A stretch of DNA of 64,000 nucleotides, from the NCBI RefSeq assembly GCF_004342985.1, contig NZ_SMBO01000001.1:1054001-1118000 (forward strand), read 5' to 3'. Below, in pieces: positions 1 to 8,235 of this stretch. Position numbers and translations under genes: made by a program. Position 1 is the first letter of the stretch; every line of letters begins with the position of its first letter. Below the pieces are notes generated by a model. It was not told the DNA's origin, did no database searches, and saw only the letters and a program-made list of their open reading frames with translations. Source of the DNA: Novosphingobium sp. PhB57 (lineage in GTDB: Bacteria; Pseudomonadota; Alphaproteobacteria; Sphingomonadales; Sphingomonadaceae).

Positions 1-237
1 CTCGAAGCCGCCTTCGCCCCCACCCACCTCGCGGTAATCAATGATTCCGCCAGCCACGCCGGCCATATGGGCGACGATGGCACCGGCGAATCGCATTTCA
101 CCATTGAGATCGAGACCCCCGCTTTCACCGGCGTTTCCCGCCTCCAGCGCCAGCGTCTCGTCAATGCCGCGCTCGGCGACATTCCCGGAACGCGCGTCCA
201 TGCCCTAGCCATCAAGGCCCGCGCCCCAGGCGAATAA
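1..237 (+). CDS. bolA: BolA family protein, 3' part only
   Basis: The reading frame is open from the first base to TAA at 235-237 and encodes 78 C-terminal residues. The conserved BolA pattern is visible: an Asn-Asp-Ser-x-x-His segment, an ESHF-type motif, a F-x-G-x-S-R-L-x-R-Q-R stretch and a final V-H-A-L-x-I-K-A. BolA proteins are about 80-110 residues, act in the cytoplasm, and usually work with monothiol glutaredoxins in iron-sulfur handling. The glutaredoxin partner would have to lie outside the window. The start codon is missing because the window cuts the gene. Confidence 0.85.
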   Translation, partial: LEAAFAPTHLAVINDSASHAGHMGDDGTGESHFTIEIETPAFTGVSRLQRQRLVNAALGDIPGTRVHALAIKARAPGE

Positions 238-307
238 CAGGCCAGGTCGTCAGACGCCCGTTATCCCCGGTTGCCCTTTGCGCAATGGCAGCCTAAATGC
301 GCGCACC

Positions 308-976
308 ATGCCGACAACCCTGACATTCGCCGTGCCCAAGGGCCGAATCCTCGACGAGGCGCTGCCGCTGATGGCGCGCGCCGGCGTGGTGCCCGAGGCG
401 GAATTCCACGACAAGAAGTCTCGCGCGCTCTCCTTCGCCTGCGAGAACAGCGACACGCGCCTGATCCGCGTGCGCGCTTTCGACGTGGCGACGTTCGTGG
501 CCCATGGCGCGGCGCAAGTCGGGATCGTCGGCTCCGACGTGGTCGAGGAATTCGCCTACCCGGACCTCTACGCGCCGGTTGACCTCGATGTCGGACACTG
601 CCGCCTCTCCGTGGCGGAGCGCGAAGGCGAAGTCGGGGGGGCGCTGCCGTCGCACTTGCGCGTCGCCAGCAAGTACCCGAACCTCACGCGCCGCCACTAC
701 GAAAAGCTGGGCGTGCAGGCCGAAGTCGTGAAGCTCAACGGCGCCATGGAACTGGCGCCGACGCTGGGACTGTCGAGCCGCATCGTCGATCTCGTTTCCA
801 CTGGGCGCACCCTGAAGGAAAACGGCCTTGTCGAGACCAGCCGCATCCTCGACATTTCGGCCCGCCTGATCGTCAATCGCGCAGCGCTCAAGACTGACGA
901 GCGGGTGGCCGCACTGGTCGAACGCTTCCGCGCGCTGGTGGCCGAAAATGCCCGGACGCGCGAGGCGGCCGCCTGA
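308..976 (+). CDS. hisG: ATP phosphoribosyltransferase, short form (HisG)
   Basis: First enzyme of histidine synthesis: condenses ATP and PRPP to phosphoribosyl-ATP. About 222 residues from the ATG at 308; an in-frame ATG at 278 would add ten unconserved residues. The N-terminus reads T-F-A-V-P-K-G-R-I, typical of HisG, and a phosphate-binding D-L-V-S-T-G-R-T-L segment is present in the C-terminal half. The roughly 75-residue C-terminal regulatory domain of long HisG is absent, so this is the short type that, in known cases, needs the HisZ subunit for activity and feedback control. No hisZ is in the window. The stop overlaps the hisD start (TGATG), so the two are coupled. Confidence 0.95.
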   Translation: MPTTLTFAVPKGRILDEALPLMARAGVVPEAEFHDKKSRALSFACENSDTRLIRVRAFDVATFVAHGAAQVGIVGSDVVEEFAYPDLYAPVDLDVGHCRLSVAEREGEVGGALPSHLRVASKYPNLTRRHYEKLGVQAEVVKLNGAMELAPTLGLSSRIVDLVSTGRTLKENGLVETSRILDISARLIVNRAALKTDERVAALVERFRALVAENARTREAAA

Positions 977-2265
977 TGCTGCGGCTTTCCAGCAAGGACG
1001 CAGGCTTTGCCGAGGCGTTCCAGCGTGTCGTCGCCGACCGCCGCGAAAGCGCTGTCGATGTCGCGCGCGATGTGGCCGAGATCCTCTCCGCCGTGCGTGA
1101 GAACGGCGATGCGGCCCTGGCCGAATATACCGAGCGTTTCGATGGCCACGACCTTGACGAGAGCGGCTGGCAGATCGATGCCGAGACCTGCCGCGCCGCT
1201 TTCGATGCGCTGGAGCCGACCCTGCGCGATGCGCTCGAACTGGCTGCCAACCGCATCCGCACCTATCACGCCGCCCAGCTCCCGGAAAACCGCGACTATA
1301 CCGACGAAGCCGGCGTGCGCCTCGGCGCGATCTGGCGCGCGGTCGATGCCGCCGGGCTCTATGTGCCGGGCGGCCGCGCGGCCTATCCTTCCTCGATGCT
1401 GATGAACGCGATCCCCGCCAAAGTGGCCGGCGTCGAGCGTCTCGTCGTCGTCACCCCGACGCCGAAGGGCGAGGTTAATGCCCTGGTGCTCGCCGCCGCG
1501 CATCTCGCGGGCGTGGACGAGGTCTGGCGCGTGGGCGGTGCCCATGCCGTCGGCGCACTGGCCTATGGTACCGAGCGGATCGCCCCGGTCGATGTCATCA
1601 CCGGCCCCGGCAATGCCTGGGTGGCCGAGGCCAAGCGCCAGCTCTACGGCGTCGTCGGCATCGACATGGTGGCCGGTCCCAGCGAAATCCTGGTGATCGC
1701 CGATGCGAAGAACGAACCGCGCCGGATTGCCGCCGACCTGCTGAGCCAGGCCGAGCACGACCCGACTTCGCAATCGATCCTCATCACCGACGACGCGGCC
1801 TTTGCCGATGCCGTGGCCGAGGCCGTGGAGCTGGAACTTTCCGCGCTCGCCACGCAGGCGACCGCCCGCCAGTCCTGGAACGAATACGGCGTCATCGTCG
1901 TCGTCGAGAGCCTGGAACAGGCGCCGATCCTGGCCGACGCGCTTGCCGCCGAGCATGTCGAGATCGCGACCGACGATCCCGAAAGCCTGTTCCGCAAGAT
2001 CCGCCATGCCGGATCGGTATTCCTCGGCCGCATGACGCCCGAAGCCGTGGGCGACTATGTGGCCGGCCCGAACCACGTCCTGCCCACCGGGCGACGCGCG
2101 CGCTTCGCCTCGGGCCTCTCGGTCCTCGATTTCATGAAGCGCACCAGCTTCATCCAGCTCGATCAGGCGGCGCTTGAGGCCATTGGCCCCGCCGCCGTCG
2201 CCCTTGCCGATGCGGAAGGGCTTCCTGCGCATGCGCGCTCCATTTCCATAAGGCTCGGCCAATGA
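976..2265 (+). CDS. hisD: Histidinol dehydrogenase
   Basis: Catalyses the last two steps of histidine synthesis, L-histidinol to L-histidine with two NAD+. The 429-residue length matches the family. Family landmarks seen are [12 protein letters not shown], the G-P-G-N-A-W-V segment, [11 protein letters not shown], the zinc-site region L-L-S-Q-A-E-H-D, and a C-terminal A-G-P-N-H-V-L-P-T motif. It overlaps hisG by one base at its start and nusB by four bases (ATGA) at its end, so hisG-hisD-nusB is read as one operon. Confidence 0.97.
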   Translation: MLRLSSKDAGFAEAFQRVVADRRESAVDVARDVAEILSAVRENGDAALAEYTERFDGHDLDESGWQIDAETCRAAFDALEPTLRDALELAANRIRTYHAAQLPENRDYTDEAGVRLGAIWRAVDAAGLYVPGGRAAYPSSMLMNAIPAKVAGVERLVVVTPTPKGEVNALVLAAAHLAGVDEVWRVGGAHAVGALAYGTERIAPVDVITGPGNAWVAEAKRQLYGVVGIDMVAGPSEILVIADAKNEPRRIAADLLSQAEHDPTSQSILITDDAAFADAVAEAVELELSALATQATARQSWNEYGVIVVVESLEQAPILADALAAEHVEIATDDPESLFRKIRHAGSVFLGRMTPEAVGDYVAGPNHVLPTGRRARFASGLSVLDFMKRTSFIQLDQAALEAIGPAAVALADAEGLPAHARSISIRLGQ

Positions 2266-2708
2266 CGAATTATTCCAAGCAGGCCCGTGCGGCCGCCCGG
2301 CTCGCGGCCGTTCAGGCGCTCTACCAGTTCGAGATGGAAGCGACCCTGCTTCCCACGCTGCTGGACGAGTTCCACCGTCACCGCCTGGGTGCGGAAATCG
2401 ACGAAGACCAGTACGCCAAGGCCGAAGTTCCGTTCTTCGACGACGTGGTGAAGGGCGTGATCGCCCGCCGCGACGAGATCGACGAACTGATCACCGGCAA
2501 GCTGGCCGAAGGCTGGGCGCTGCCCCGCCTCGACAAGACCATGCTGCAGATCCTGCGCGCCGGCGCCTACGAACTGATGGCCCGCCCGGACGTGCCCACG
2601 GCGGCTGCGATCAGCGAATATCTCGACGTGGCCCATGCCTTCTTCGACGCGCGCGAGGCGAAGTTCGTGAACGGCGTGCTAGATGCCGTGGCGAAGTCGG
2701 TCCGCTGA
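2262..2708 (+). CDS. nusB: Transcription antitermination factor NusB
   Basis: A 148-residue NusB. It binds boxA RNA with NusE/S10 during rRNA antitermination. The sequence shows the N-terminal A-R-x-A-A-V-Q-A-L-Y-Q-F-E helix, the mid-protein W-A-L-P-R-L-D-K-T-M-L-Q-I-L-R segment, and the C-terminal K-F-V-N-G-V-L-D-A-V-A motif. It starts inside the hisD stop (ATGA). Placement with thiL downstream is common in alphaproteobacteria. Known family function; nothing unusual in the sequence. Confidence 0.95.
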   Translation: MTNYSKQARAAARLAAVQALYQFEMEATLLPTLLDEFHRHRLGAEIDEDQYAKAEVPFFDDVVKGVIARRDEIDELITGKLAEGWALPRLDKTMLQILRAGAYELMARPDVPTAAAISEYLDVAHAFFDAREAKFVNGVLDAVAKSVR

Positions 2709-2790
2709 CGCGCCGCGCTGCGTGTTTCGCGCGGCATGATCCTCAAGGCCTGATCTCGACAAGGGGCCCGGCGCGGCCCATGGTCTCAGC

Positions 2791-3750
2791 GTGAGCCGCG
2801 AATTCGCCTTCATCGACGCCTTGCGCGCCATTGCCGTCAGCCCCGCCGCGCGCGGGCTGGCGGACGATGCCGCCGTCCTCGAACTCGGCGGACAGAAGCT
2901 GGTCCTGACCATGGACACCCTGGTGGAGGCCGTGCATTTCCTGCCCGGCGATCCGCCCGAAGATGTCGCGTGGAAGCTGGTGGCGGTCAACGCCTCGGAC
3001 CTGGCCGCGAAAGGCGCCGAACCGCTCGGCTGCCTCAAGTCGCACGCTCTGGGCGAAGAGGACTGGGACCGCGCGTTCCTGGCCGGGCTGGAACTCGCCT
3101 GCCGGCATTTCCGGCTGCCTCTGCTCGGCGGCGACACCGTGCGCATGCCCAAGGGTTCGGCGCGCAGTTTTTCGCTCACTGCGCTCGGCCGCGGGCCGGA
3201 AGATTGCCCCGTGCCCTCGCGCAGCGGGGCGCAAGCAGGCGATCTGTTGTGGGTCAGCGGCACGATCGGCGATTCCGGGCTCGGCCTGGAGCTGCTGACG
3301 TCGGGAGGCCGGGTCGAGACGCCCGAAGCCGGCTGGCTGATCGACCGGTACCACCGCCCCATGCCCGAGCCGGCGCTGGGCGTGGCGCTGGCACCCCTGA
3401 CGACCGCCATGATGGACGTTTCTGACGGCCTGCTGGTGGATGCGCGGCGCATGGCCGATGCCAGCGGCGTCTCGATCGTCATTACTGCCGACGACGTGCC
3501 GCTGTCCAGAGCGCTGGTCGCCACAGTCGGCGATGGTCTGGAACAAAGGCTCCAGGCCATGACGGCGGGCGACGACTACGTGTTGCTGTTCACCGCGCCT
3601 GCCGTGAACAGCGCCTATGTGCGTGCGGCGGCCGCAGCGGCGGGCTCGCATGTCCGGCCGATCGGCGCCGTGGCAGAAGGCGCGGATATTGCGCTGGAGT
3701 GGCAGGGCCGGCCCACGCCCCTGCCCGAGCGCTTGGGCTACCAGCATTGA
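2791..3750 (+). CDS. thiL: Thiamine-monophosphate kinase
   Basis: Phosphorylates thiamine monophosphate to thiamine diphosphate with ATP. It is 319 residues with a GTG start at 2791. Typical ThiL features are an early D-D-A-A-V motif, T-M-D-T-L-V-E-x-V-H-F, A-V-N-A-S-D-L-A-A-K-G-A, G-G-D-T-V, and the later M-D-V-S-D-G-L pattern with G-D-D-Y near the C-terminus, corresponding to metal and nucleotide binding in the AIR-synthase fold. About 80 bases separate it from nusB; no thiamine-type riboswitch was recognised there, so it probably shares the nusB transcript. Confidence 0.95.
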   Translation: MSREFAFIDALRAIAVSPAARGLADDAAVLELGGQKLVLTMDTLVEAVHFLPGDPPEDVAWKLVAVNASDLAAKGAEPLGCLKSHALGEEDWDRAFLAGLELACRHFRLPLLGGDTVRMPKGSARSFSLTALGRGPEDCPVPSRSGAQAGDLLWVSGTIGDSGLGLELLTSGGRVETPEAGWLIDRYHRPMPEPALGVALAPLTTAMMDVSDGLLVDARRMADASGVSIVITADDVPLSRALVATVGDGLEQRLQAMTAGDDYVLLFTAPAVNSAYVRAAAAAAGSHVRPIGAVAEGADIALEWQGRPTPLPERLGYQH

Positions 3751-3888
3751 GCGCCTCGTCGTACCCGGCGACGGAAACCTTACTAACCCGGCTTATCAAG
3801 GCGCTTGCCACTAGTCGAGCTTCCCTATAGCCCTAGTCGTATCGAGCGGGAAAACCCGTCGTTACATATTGGGAAAAGGGGGCGTTTT

Positions 3889-5982
3889 GTGAATCCAGTC
3901 ACGATCGCAATTGTCCTGGGGCTTCTGGCCATTCTCTATGGCTTCGTCACCAGCCGCCAAGTGCTCGGCTCTCCAGCCGGCAACGAAAAGATGCAGGAAA
4001 TCGCCGCCGCCATTCAGGAAGGCGCACAAGCCTACCTGAAGCGGCAGTATTCGACGATCGCGGTTGTCGGGATCGTCGTTGCACTGATCATCGTCGTCAC
4101 GCTCGGGACCGTTTCGGCCGTGGGCTTCGTGATCGGCGCGATCCTTTCCGGTTTTGCCGGTTTCATCGGCATGAACATCTCGGTCCGCTCCAACGTGCGC
4201 ACCGCGGCCGCCGCGCAGACCGGCCTGCAACAGGGCCTGACCCTGGCTTTCCGTGCCGGTGCGATCACCGGCATGCTGGTGGCCGGCCTCGCACTGCTCG
4301 CCATCGCCGTGTTCTACTGGTACCTCACCGGGCCGGGCGGACATACCGTGGGCGGAGAAGACCGCACCGTGGTCCAGGGTCTCACCGCCCTCGCCTTCGG
4401 CGCGTCCCTGATCTCGATCTTCGCCCGCCTCGGCGGCGGCATCTTCACCAAGGCGGCCGATGTCGGCGCCGACCTTGTCGGCAAAGTCGAAGCCGGCATT
4501 CCGGAAGACGATCCCCGCAATCCCGCCGTCATCGCCGACAACGTGGGCGACAACGTGGGCGACTGCGCCGGCATGGCTGCCGACCTGTTCGAGACTTACG
4601 TCGTCACCGTCGGCGCCACCATGGTGCTGACCGCCCTCCTCATGAAGGGCATCGACAATTTTTCCGGCCTGATGGCCCTGCCCCTGCTGATCGGCGGCGT
4701 CTGCATCGTCACCTCGATCATCGGCACATACTTCGTCCGCCTCGGCGGATCGCAGAACATCATGGGCGCCATGTACAAGGGTTTCCTTGTCACCGCCGTG
4801 CTCTCGGTGCCGGCCATCTGGTGGGCGATCGGCTATTCGCTCGGAGATATGAGCGCCCTCATCGGCGAAACGGACTTCTCCGGCCGCACGCTGTTCTACT
4901 GCTCGCTGGTCGGGCTGGTCATTACCGGCCTCATCATCTGGATCACCGAATATTACACCGGCACCGGCTACCGGCCGGTCCGCTCCATCGCCAAGGCCTC
5001 GGAGACCGGCCACGGCACCAACGTCATCCAGGGACTCGCGATCAGCCTTGAGGCCACCGCACTGCCCACCCTGGTGATCGTCACCGGCATCATCGTGGCC
5101 TACCAGCTCGCGGGACTGCTCGGCATCGCCTATGCGGCTACCGCCATGCTGGCGCTGGCAGGCATGGTCGTCGCCCTGGACGCCTATGGCCCCGTCACCG
5201 ACAATGCCGGCGGCATCGCCGAAATGGCCGGTCTGGACGACGCCGTGCGCGAGAAGACCGACGCGCTGGATGCGGTGGGCAACACCACCAAGGCCGTGAC
5301 CAAGGGCTATGCCATCGGCTCGGCGGGCCTTGCCGCGTTGGTGCTCTTCGCGGCCTATACCAACGATCTTAGGGAGTTCTTCCCCGGCCTGAATGTCGAT
5401 TTCAGCCTGGAGAATCCCTACGTCATCGTCGGGCTGCTGCTCGGCGCGCTGCTGCCCTATCTGTTCGGTGCCATGGGCATGACCGCCGTGGGCCGCGCGG
5501 CCGGCGATGTGGTGGTGGACGTGCGCGAACAGTTCAAGGCCAATCCCGGCATCATGACTTACGAGTCCAAGCCCGATTACGCCCGGACCGTGGACCTCGT
5601 GACCAAGGCCGCGATCAAGGAGATGATCGTGCCCTCGCTGCTGCCGGTGCTGGCGCCGATCGTGGTCTATTTCGTGATCTCGGCGGCCGCGGGCACCGAA
5701 AACGGCTTCGCCGCGCTCGGCGCCTTGCTGCTGGGCGTGATCGTGGGCGGCCTGTTCGTGGCGCTCTCGATGACCTCGGGCGGCGGCGCCTGGGACAATG
5801 CGAAGAAATACATCGAGGACGGCCATCACGGCGGCAAGGGCTCCGAAGCTCACAAAGCCGCCGTGACGGGCGATACGGTCGGCGATCCCTACAAGGACAC
5901 GGCCGGACCGGCGGTGAACCCGATGATCAAGATCACCAATATCGTCGCCCTGCTCCTGCTTGCCGCGCTGGCAGCAGGCTGA
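3889..5982 (+). CDS. hppA: Membrane pyrophosphatase, K+-independent H+ pump
   Basis: Hydrolyses cytoplasmic pyrophosphate and pumps protons across the inner membrane. I chose the GTG at 3889, preceded by an AAAAGGGGG ribosome site at the right distance; an upstream in-frame ATG at 3805 would add 28 unconserved residues. The 697-residue product has the usual many membrane helices and the catalytic segments [11 protein letters not shown] and [12 protein letters not shown]. The segment [10 protein letters not shown] carries Lys where K+-dependent enzymes have Ala, so K+ independence is predicted. A strong hairpin terminator follows. Confidence 0.96.
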   Translation: MNPVTIAIVLGLLAILYGFVTSRQVLGSPAGNEKMQEIAAAIQEGAQAYLKRQYSTIAVVGIVVALIIVVTLGTVSAVGFVIGAILSGFAGFIGMNISVRSNVRTAAAAQTGLQQGLTLAFRAGAITGMLVAGLALLAIAVFYWYLTGPGGHTVGGEDRTVVQGLTALAFGASLISIFARLGGGIFTKAADVGADLVGKVEAGIPEDDPRNPAVIADNVGDNVGDCAGMAADLFETYVVTVGATMVLTALLMKGIDNFSGLMALPLLIGGVCIVTSIIGTYFVRLGGSQNIMGAMYKGFLVTAVLSVPAIWWAIGYSLGDMSALIGETDFSGRTLFYCSLVGLVITGLIIWITEYYTGTGYRPVRSIAKASETGHGTNVIQGLAISLEATALPTLVIVTGIIVAYQLAGLLGIAYAATAMLALAGMVVALDAYGPVTDNAGGIAEMAGLDDAVREKTDALDAVGNTTKAVTKGYAIGSAGLAALVLFAAYTNDLREFFPGLNVDFSLENPYVIVGLLLGALLPYLFGAMGMTAVGRAAGDVVVDVREQFKANPGIMTYESKPDYARTVDLVTKAAIKEMIVPSLLPVLAPIVVYFVISAAAGTENGFAALGALLLGVIVGGLFVALSMTSGGGAWDNAKKYIEDGHHGGKGSEAHKAAVTGDTVGDPYKDTAGPAVNPMIKITNIVALLLLAALAAG

Positions 5983-6004
5983 AACGACAAGACCCTGATG
6001 GCCG

Positions 6005-6033
6005 GCCCCGGCGGAGCGATCCGCCGGGGCTTT
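6005..6033 (+). terminator. Rho-independent terminator after hppA
   Basis: An 11-bp perfect GC-rich stem (6005-6015 pairs with 6020-6030) closes a GCGA tetraloop and is followed by three T residues. It lies 23 bases after the hppA stop. The short T tract makes it a modest rather than ideal intrinsic terminator. Confidence 0.7.
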
Positions 6034-6112
6034 GGCATGGAAGGCGGCGTTAGCACTTCCTTGATGCCGGGGCGCTAGAGGCTGCTGAAGGATAAGCAGG
6101 CTCGCAAGCACC

Positions 6113-7267
6113 ATGTTCGACCGCCAGGCCCATTCGGTTCGCAAGGACGCCGCTCCGGCGGCGGCGCCCTATTCGCTGCGCTGCGTCCCGTGGCGTGCGC
6201 TGGAGGCCGAGATCGCCGCCTGGGACCGGCTCGCGCTGGAAGCGAGCGAGCCCAATCCCTTTTTCGAAAGCTGGTATCTCCTGCCCTCGCTGCGTCACCT
6301 CGCGCGCGGACAGGACGTGATGATCCTGCGGTTCGAGCGGGCCGGAGAGCTGGCCGGGCTTCTGCCGATCCTGCGAACACCCCGCTACTATCGCTGGCCG
6401 GTGCCGAACCTGACAAGCTGGCTTCACGACAACTGCTTCTGCGGCGTCCCGCTGGTGGCGCGGGGCGCGGAGGCCGCGTTCTGGCGCGCGGTGCTGGACT
6501 GGGCGGATGGTCACGCGGGTCAGGCGCTGTTCCTCCACTTGCGCGGCATTCCCGTCGACGGCCCCGTTCACGCCGCCCTTTCGGCACTGCTTGCCGCAAA
6601 ACCGCGCCAGTCCGAAGTGGTACACCGCGAGGAACGCGCCCTGCTCGCCTCGGACCTGACCGGCGACGCCTATCTGGAGGCCTCGCTATCGGGCAAGAAA
6701 CGCAAGGAACTGCGCCGACAGGCCAGCCGCCTGGCGGAACTGGGCACCGTGGATGTCGAGCGACACTCCGGTGAGGACGGCCTGGCCGCATGGTGCGACG
6801 CCTTCCTCGCGCTGGAGGCTTCCGGCTGGAAGGGCAAGGCCGGATCGGCGCTGGCCAACCAGCCGGAAACGACCGCCCTGCTGCGTGAAAGCCTGCAAGG
6901 CGCGGCCCGGCGGGGCCGTCTCGAACGTCTCTCGCTCATGCTCGACGGCCGGCCCATCGCCATGCTGGCCAGCTTCCTGACCCCGCCGGGCGCCTATTCC
7001 TTCAAGACCGCTTTCGACGAAGGCTACTCCCGATACTCGCCGGGGGTCCTGCTCCAGCGCGAGAACCTGCGCGTGCTGGAGCGCGACGACATCGCCTGGA
7101 CCGACAGCTGCGCCGCGGCCGACCACCCGATGATCGACCATCTCTGGCGCCAGCGCCGCACGGTCGCGCGAATTTCGATCGCCATTGGCGGTCCGCTCCG
7201 CCGCCGCTTGTTCCGCCACTTCGTCCGCGCGGAAATCGCGCGCCGTCCCGCAGGAGGAAACCTGTGA
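6113..7267 (+). CDS. CelD/BcsL-type GNAT acetyltransferase-like protein
   Basis: A 384-residue protein of the CelD/BcsL class of acetyltransferase-like proteins (two GNAT/FemAB-like folds), judged from the N-terminal W-D-R-L-A-x-x-x-S-E-P-N-P-F-F-E-S-W pattern, the K-K-R-K-E-L-R-R segment near the middle, and the C-terminal region with R-x-x-L-M-L-D-G-R-P-I-A followed by Y-S-F-K-T-A-F-D-E. Such proteins are linked to modification of cellulose or other exopolysaccharides, but the acceptor is rarely known. It overlaps the next gene by four bases (ATG within GTGA context), so the two are co-translated. A cellulose operon lies 12 kb downstream, which makes a polysaccharide role plausible but unproved. 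Confidence 0.75.
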   Translation: MFDRQAHSVRKDAAPAAAPYSLRCVPWRALEAEIAAWDRLALEASEPNPFFESWYLLPSLRHLARGQDVMILRFERAGELAGLLPILRTPRYYRWPVPNLTSWLHDNCFCGVPLVARGAEAAFWRAVLDWADGHAGQALFLHLRGIPVDGPVHAALSALLAAKPRQSEVVHREERALLASDLTGDAYLEASLSGKKRKELRRQASRLAELGTVDVERHSGEDGLAAWCDAFLALEASGWKGKAGSALANQPETTALLRESLQGAARRGRLERLSLMLDGRPIAMLASFLTPPGAYSFKTAFDEGYSRYSPGVLLQRENLRVLERDDIAWTDSCAAADHPMIDHLWRQRRTVARISIAIGGPLRRRLFRHFVRAEIARRPAGGNL

Positions 7268-8124
7268 ACCTGTTCTCCAAGACCGGAGGCGCTGCCGTCT
7301 TCTCCGAAGAGGCGCGCGCCCGCTTTTCCGCCAATTACCCCGAAGTGCCGCACAAATTGACCCATGCCCTTGGCGAGCATCCGCTGATGGCGCTGGAAGC
7401 GCTTGCCGCCCTTGCGGAATCGCTGCCGGCCGGGTCGGTGGAGTACAATTTCGGCAACCAGCCGCTCGGCATCGACGGCAAGCCCGCGCCCACCGGCATC
7501 CCCATCGGCCGCACGATCCGCGAGATCGAGACGACCAATTCCTGGGGCGTCATCAAGAACATCGAACAGGACCCGGACTACGCCCGCCTTCTGGGCGAGC
7601 TGCTGGACGAGCTGCGCCCCGCCATCGAGGCGAAAACCGGCCGCATGATGAAGCTTCAGGCGTTTGCCTTCGTCACTTCGGCGGGCGGCGTCACGCCCTA
7701 TCACTTCGACCCCGAACACAACATCCTGCTGCAAGTGCGCGGCACCAAGGTCATGACCCAGTTCCCCGCCGGCGATCCCCGCTTCGCGCCGGACCGGGTC
7801 CACGAGACCTACCACACGGGCGGCGGCCGCGAACTCAAGTGGCACGACGACCTCCTGCCCGGAGGCACGGAGTTCGCCCTGAGCGCAGGCGAGGCGGTCT
7901 ATGTCCCGGTCATGGCGCCCCATTTCGTGCGCAACGGCGGCGCGCCATCGGTTTCCCTGTCGATCACCTGGCGTTCCGAATGGAGCTTTGCCGAGGCCGA
8001 TGCGCGGGCCTTCAATGGCTGGCTGCGAGGGTTCGGCCTCTCGCCGGGACGAACGAAGCGCTGGCCCGCGCGGAACCGGATAAAGGCTTTCGGGTGGCGC
8101 GTGCTTCGCAGGTTCGGCAAATAA
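7264..8124 (+). CDS. JmjC/cupin-like domain protein
   Basis: A 286-residue cytoplasmic protein with a cupin/JmjC-like core. The likely metal site is H-F-D in the segment T-P-Y-H-F-D-P-E-H-N, with a distal His in M-A-P-H-F-V-R-N-G; the Gly-rich G-G-V-T strand before it fits the fold. Related proteins are usually annotated as cupin-like or transcriptional-regulator-like, and some are Fe(II)/2-oxoglutarate oxygenases. The substrate cannot be read from the sequence. Four-base overlap with the CelD-like gene suggests a shared task. The basic C-terminus (R-T-K-R-W-P-A-R-N-R) may bind nucleic acid or membrane; this is inference. Confidence 0.7.
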   Translation: MNLFSKTGGAAVFSEEARARFSANYPEVPHKLTHALGEHPLMALEALAALAESLPAGSVEYNFGNQPLGIDGKPAPTGIPIGRTIREIETTNSWGVIKNIEQDPDYARLLGELLDELRPAIEAKTGRMMKLQAFAFVTSAGGVTPYHFDPEHNILLQVRGTKVMTQFPAGDPRFAPDRVHETYHTGGGRELKWHDDLLPGGTEFALSAGEAVYVPVMAPHFVRNGGAPSVSLSITWRSEWSFAEADARAFNGWLRGFGLSPGRTKRWPARNRIKAFGWRVLRRFGK

Positions 8125-8162
8125 GGAAGAGGCAGGGGATCCAAGCCCCTGCCTCTCCTGTT
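8125..8162 (+). terminator. Rho-independent terminator, between convergent genes
   Basis: An 11-bp perfect stem (8128-8138 with 8146-8156, AGAGGCAGGGG and its complement) with a 7-base loop lies immediately after the cupin-like gene and is followed by a pyrimidine-rich tail. It lies between this gene and the convergent aminopeptidase gene and could act in both directions. Confidence 0.7.
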
Positions 8163-8235
8163 CTCCGCACTGTCCGGCAGCGCGGGATGTCGCCATTGCG
8201 AGGGCCCGGGGGTCACCCCCCGGAATTGCGCCCCC

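Noticed and set aside
2712..2735. GCCGCGC/GCGCGGC hairpin between nusB and thiL as a terminator
   Set aside because: Seven-bp stem with a ten-base loop and no T tract. thiL probably shares the nusB transcript, so a terminator here is unlikely.
2709..2790. Thiamine (TPP) riboswitch ahead of thiL
   Set aside because: The gap is too short and lacks the conserved TPP-riboswitch core; thiL is often unregulated by it.
3862..6144. Long minus-strand open frame over hppA (760 codons)
   Set aside because: It covers the plus-strand hppA, which has clear family motifs. The antisense product is rich in His, Gly and Asp and matches no family.
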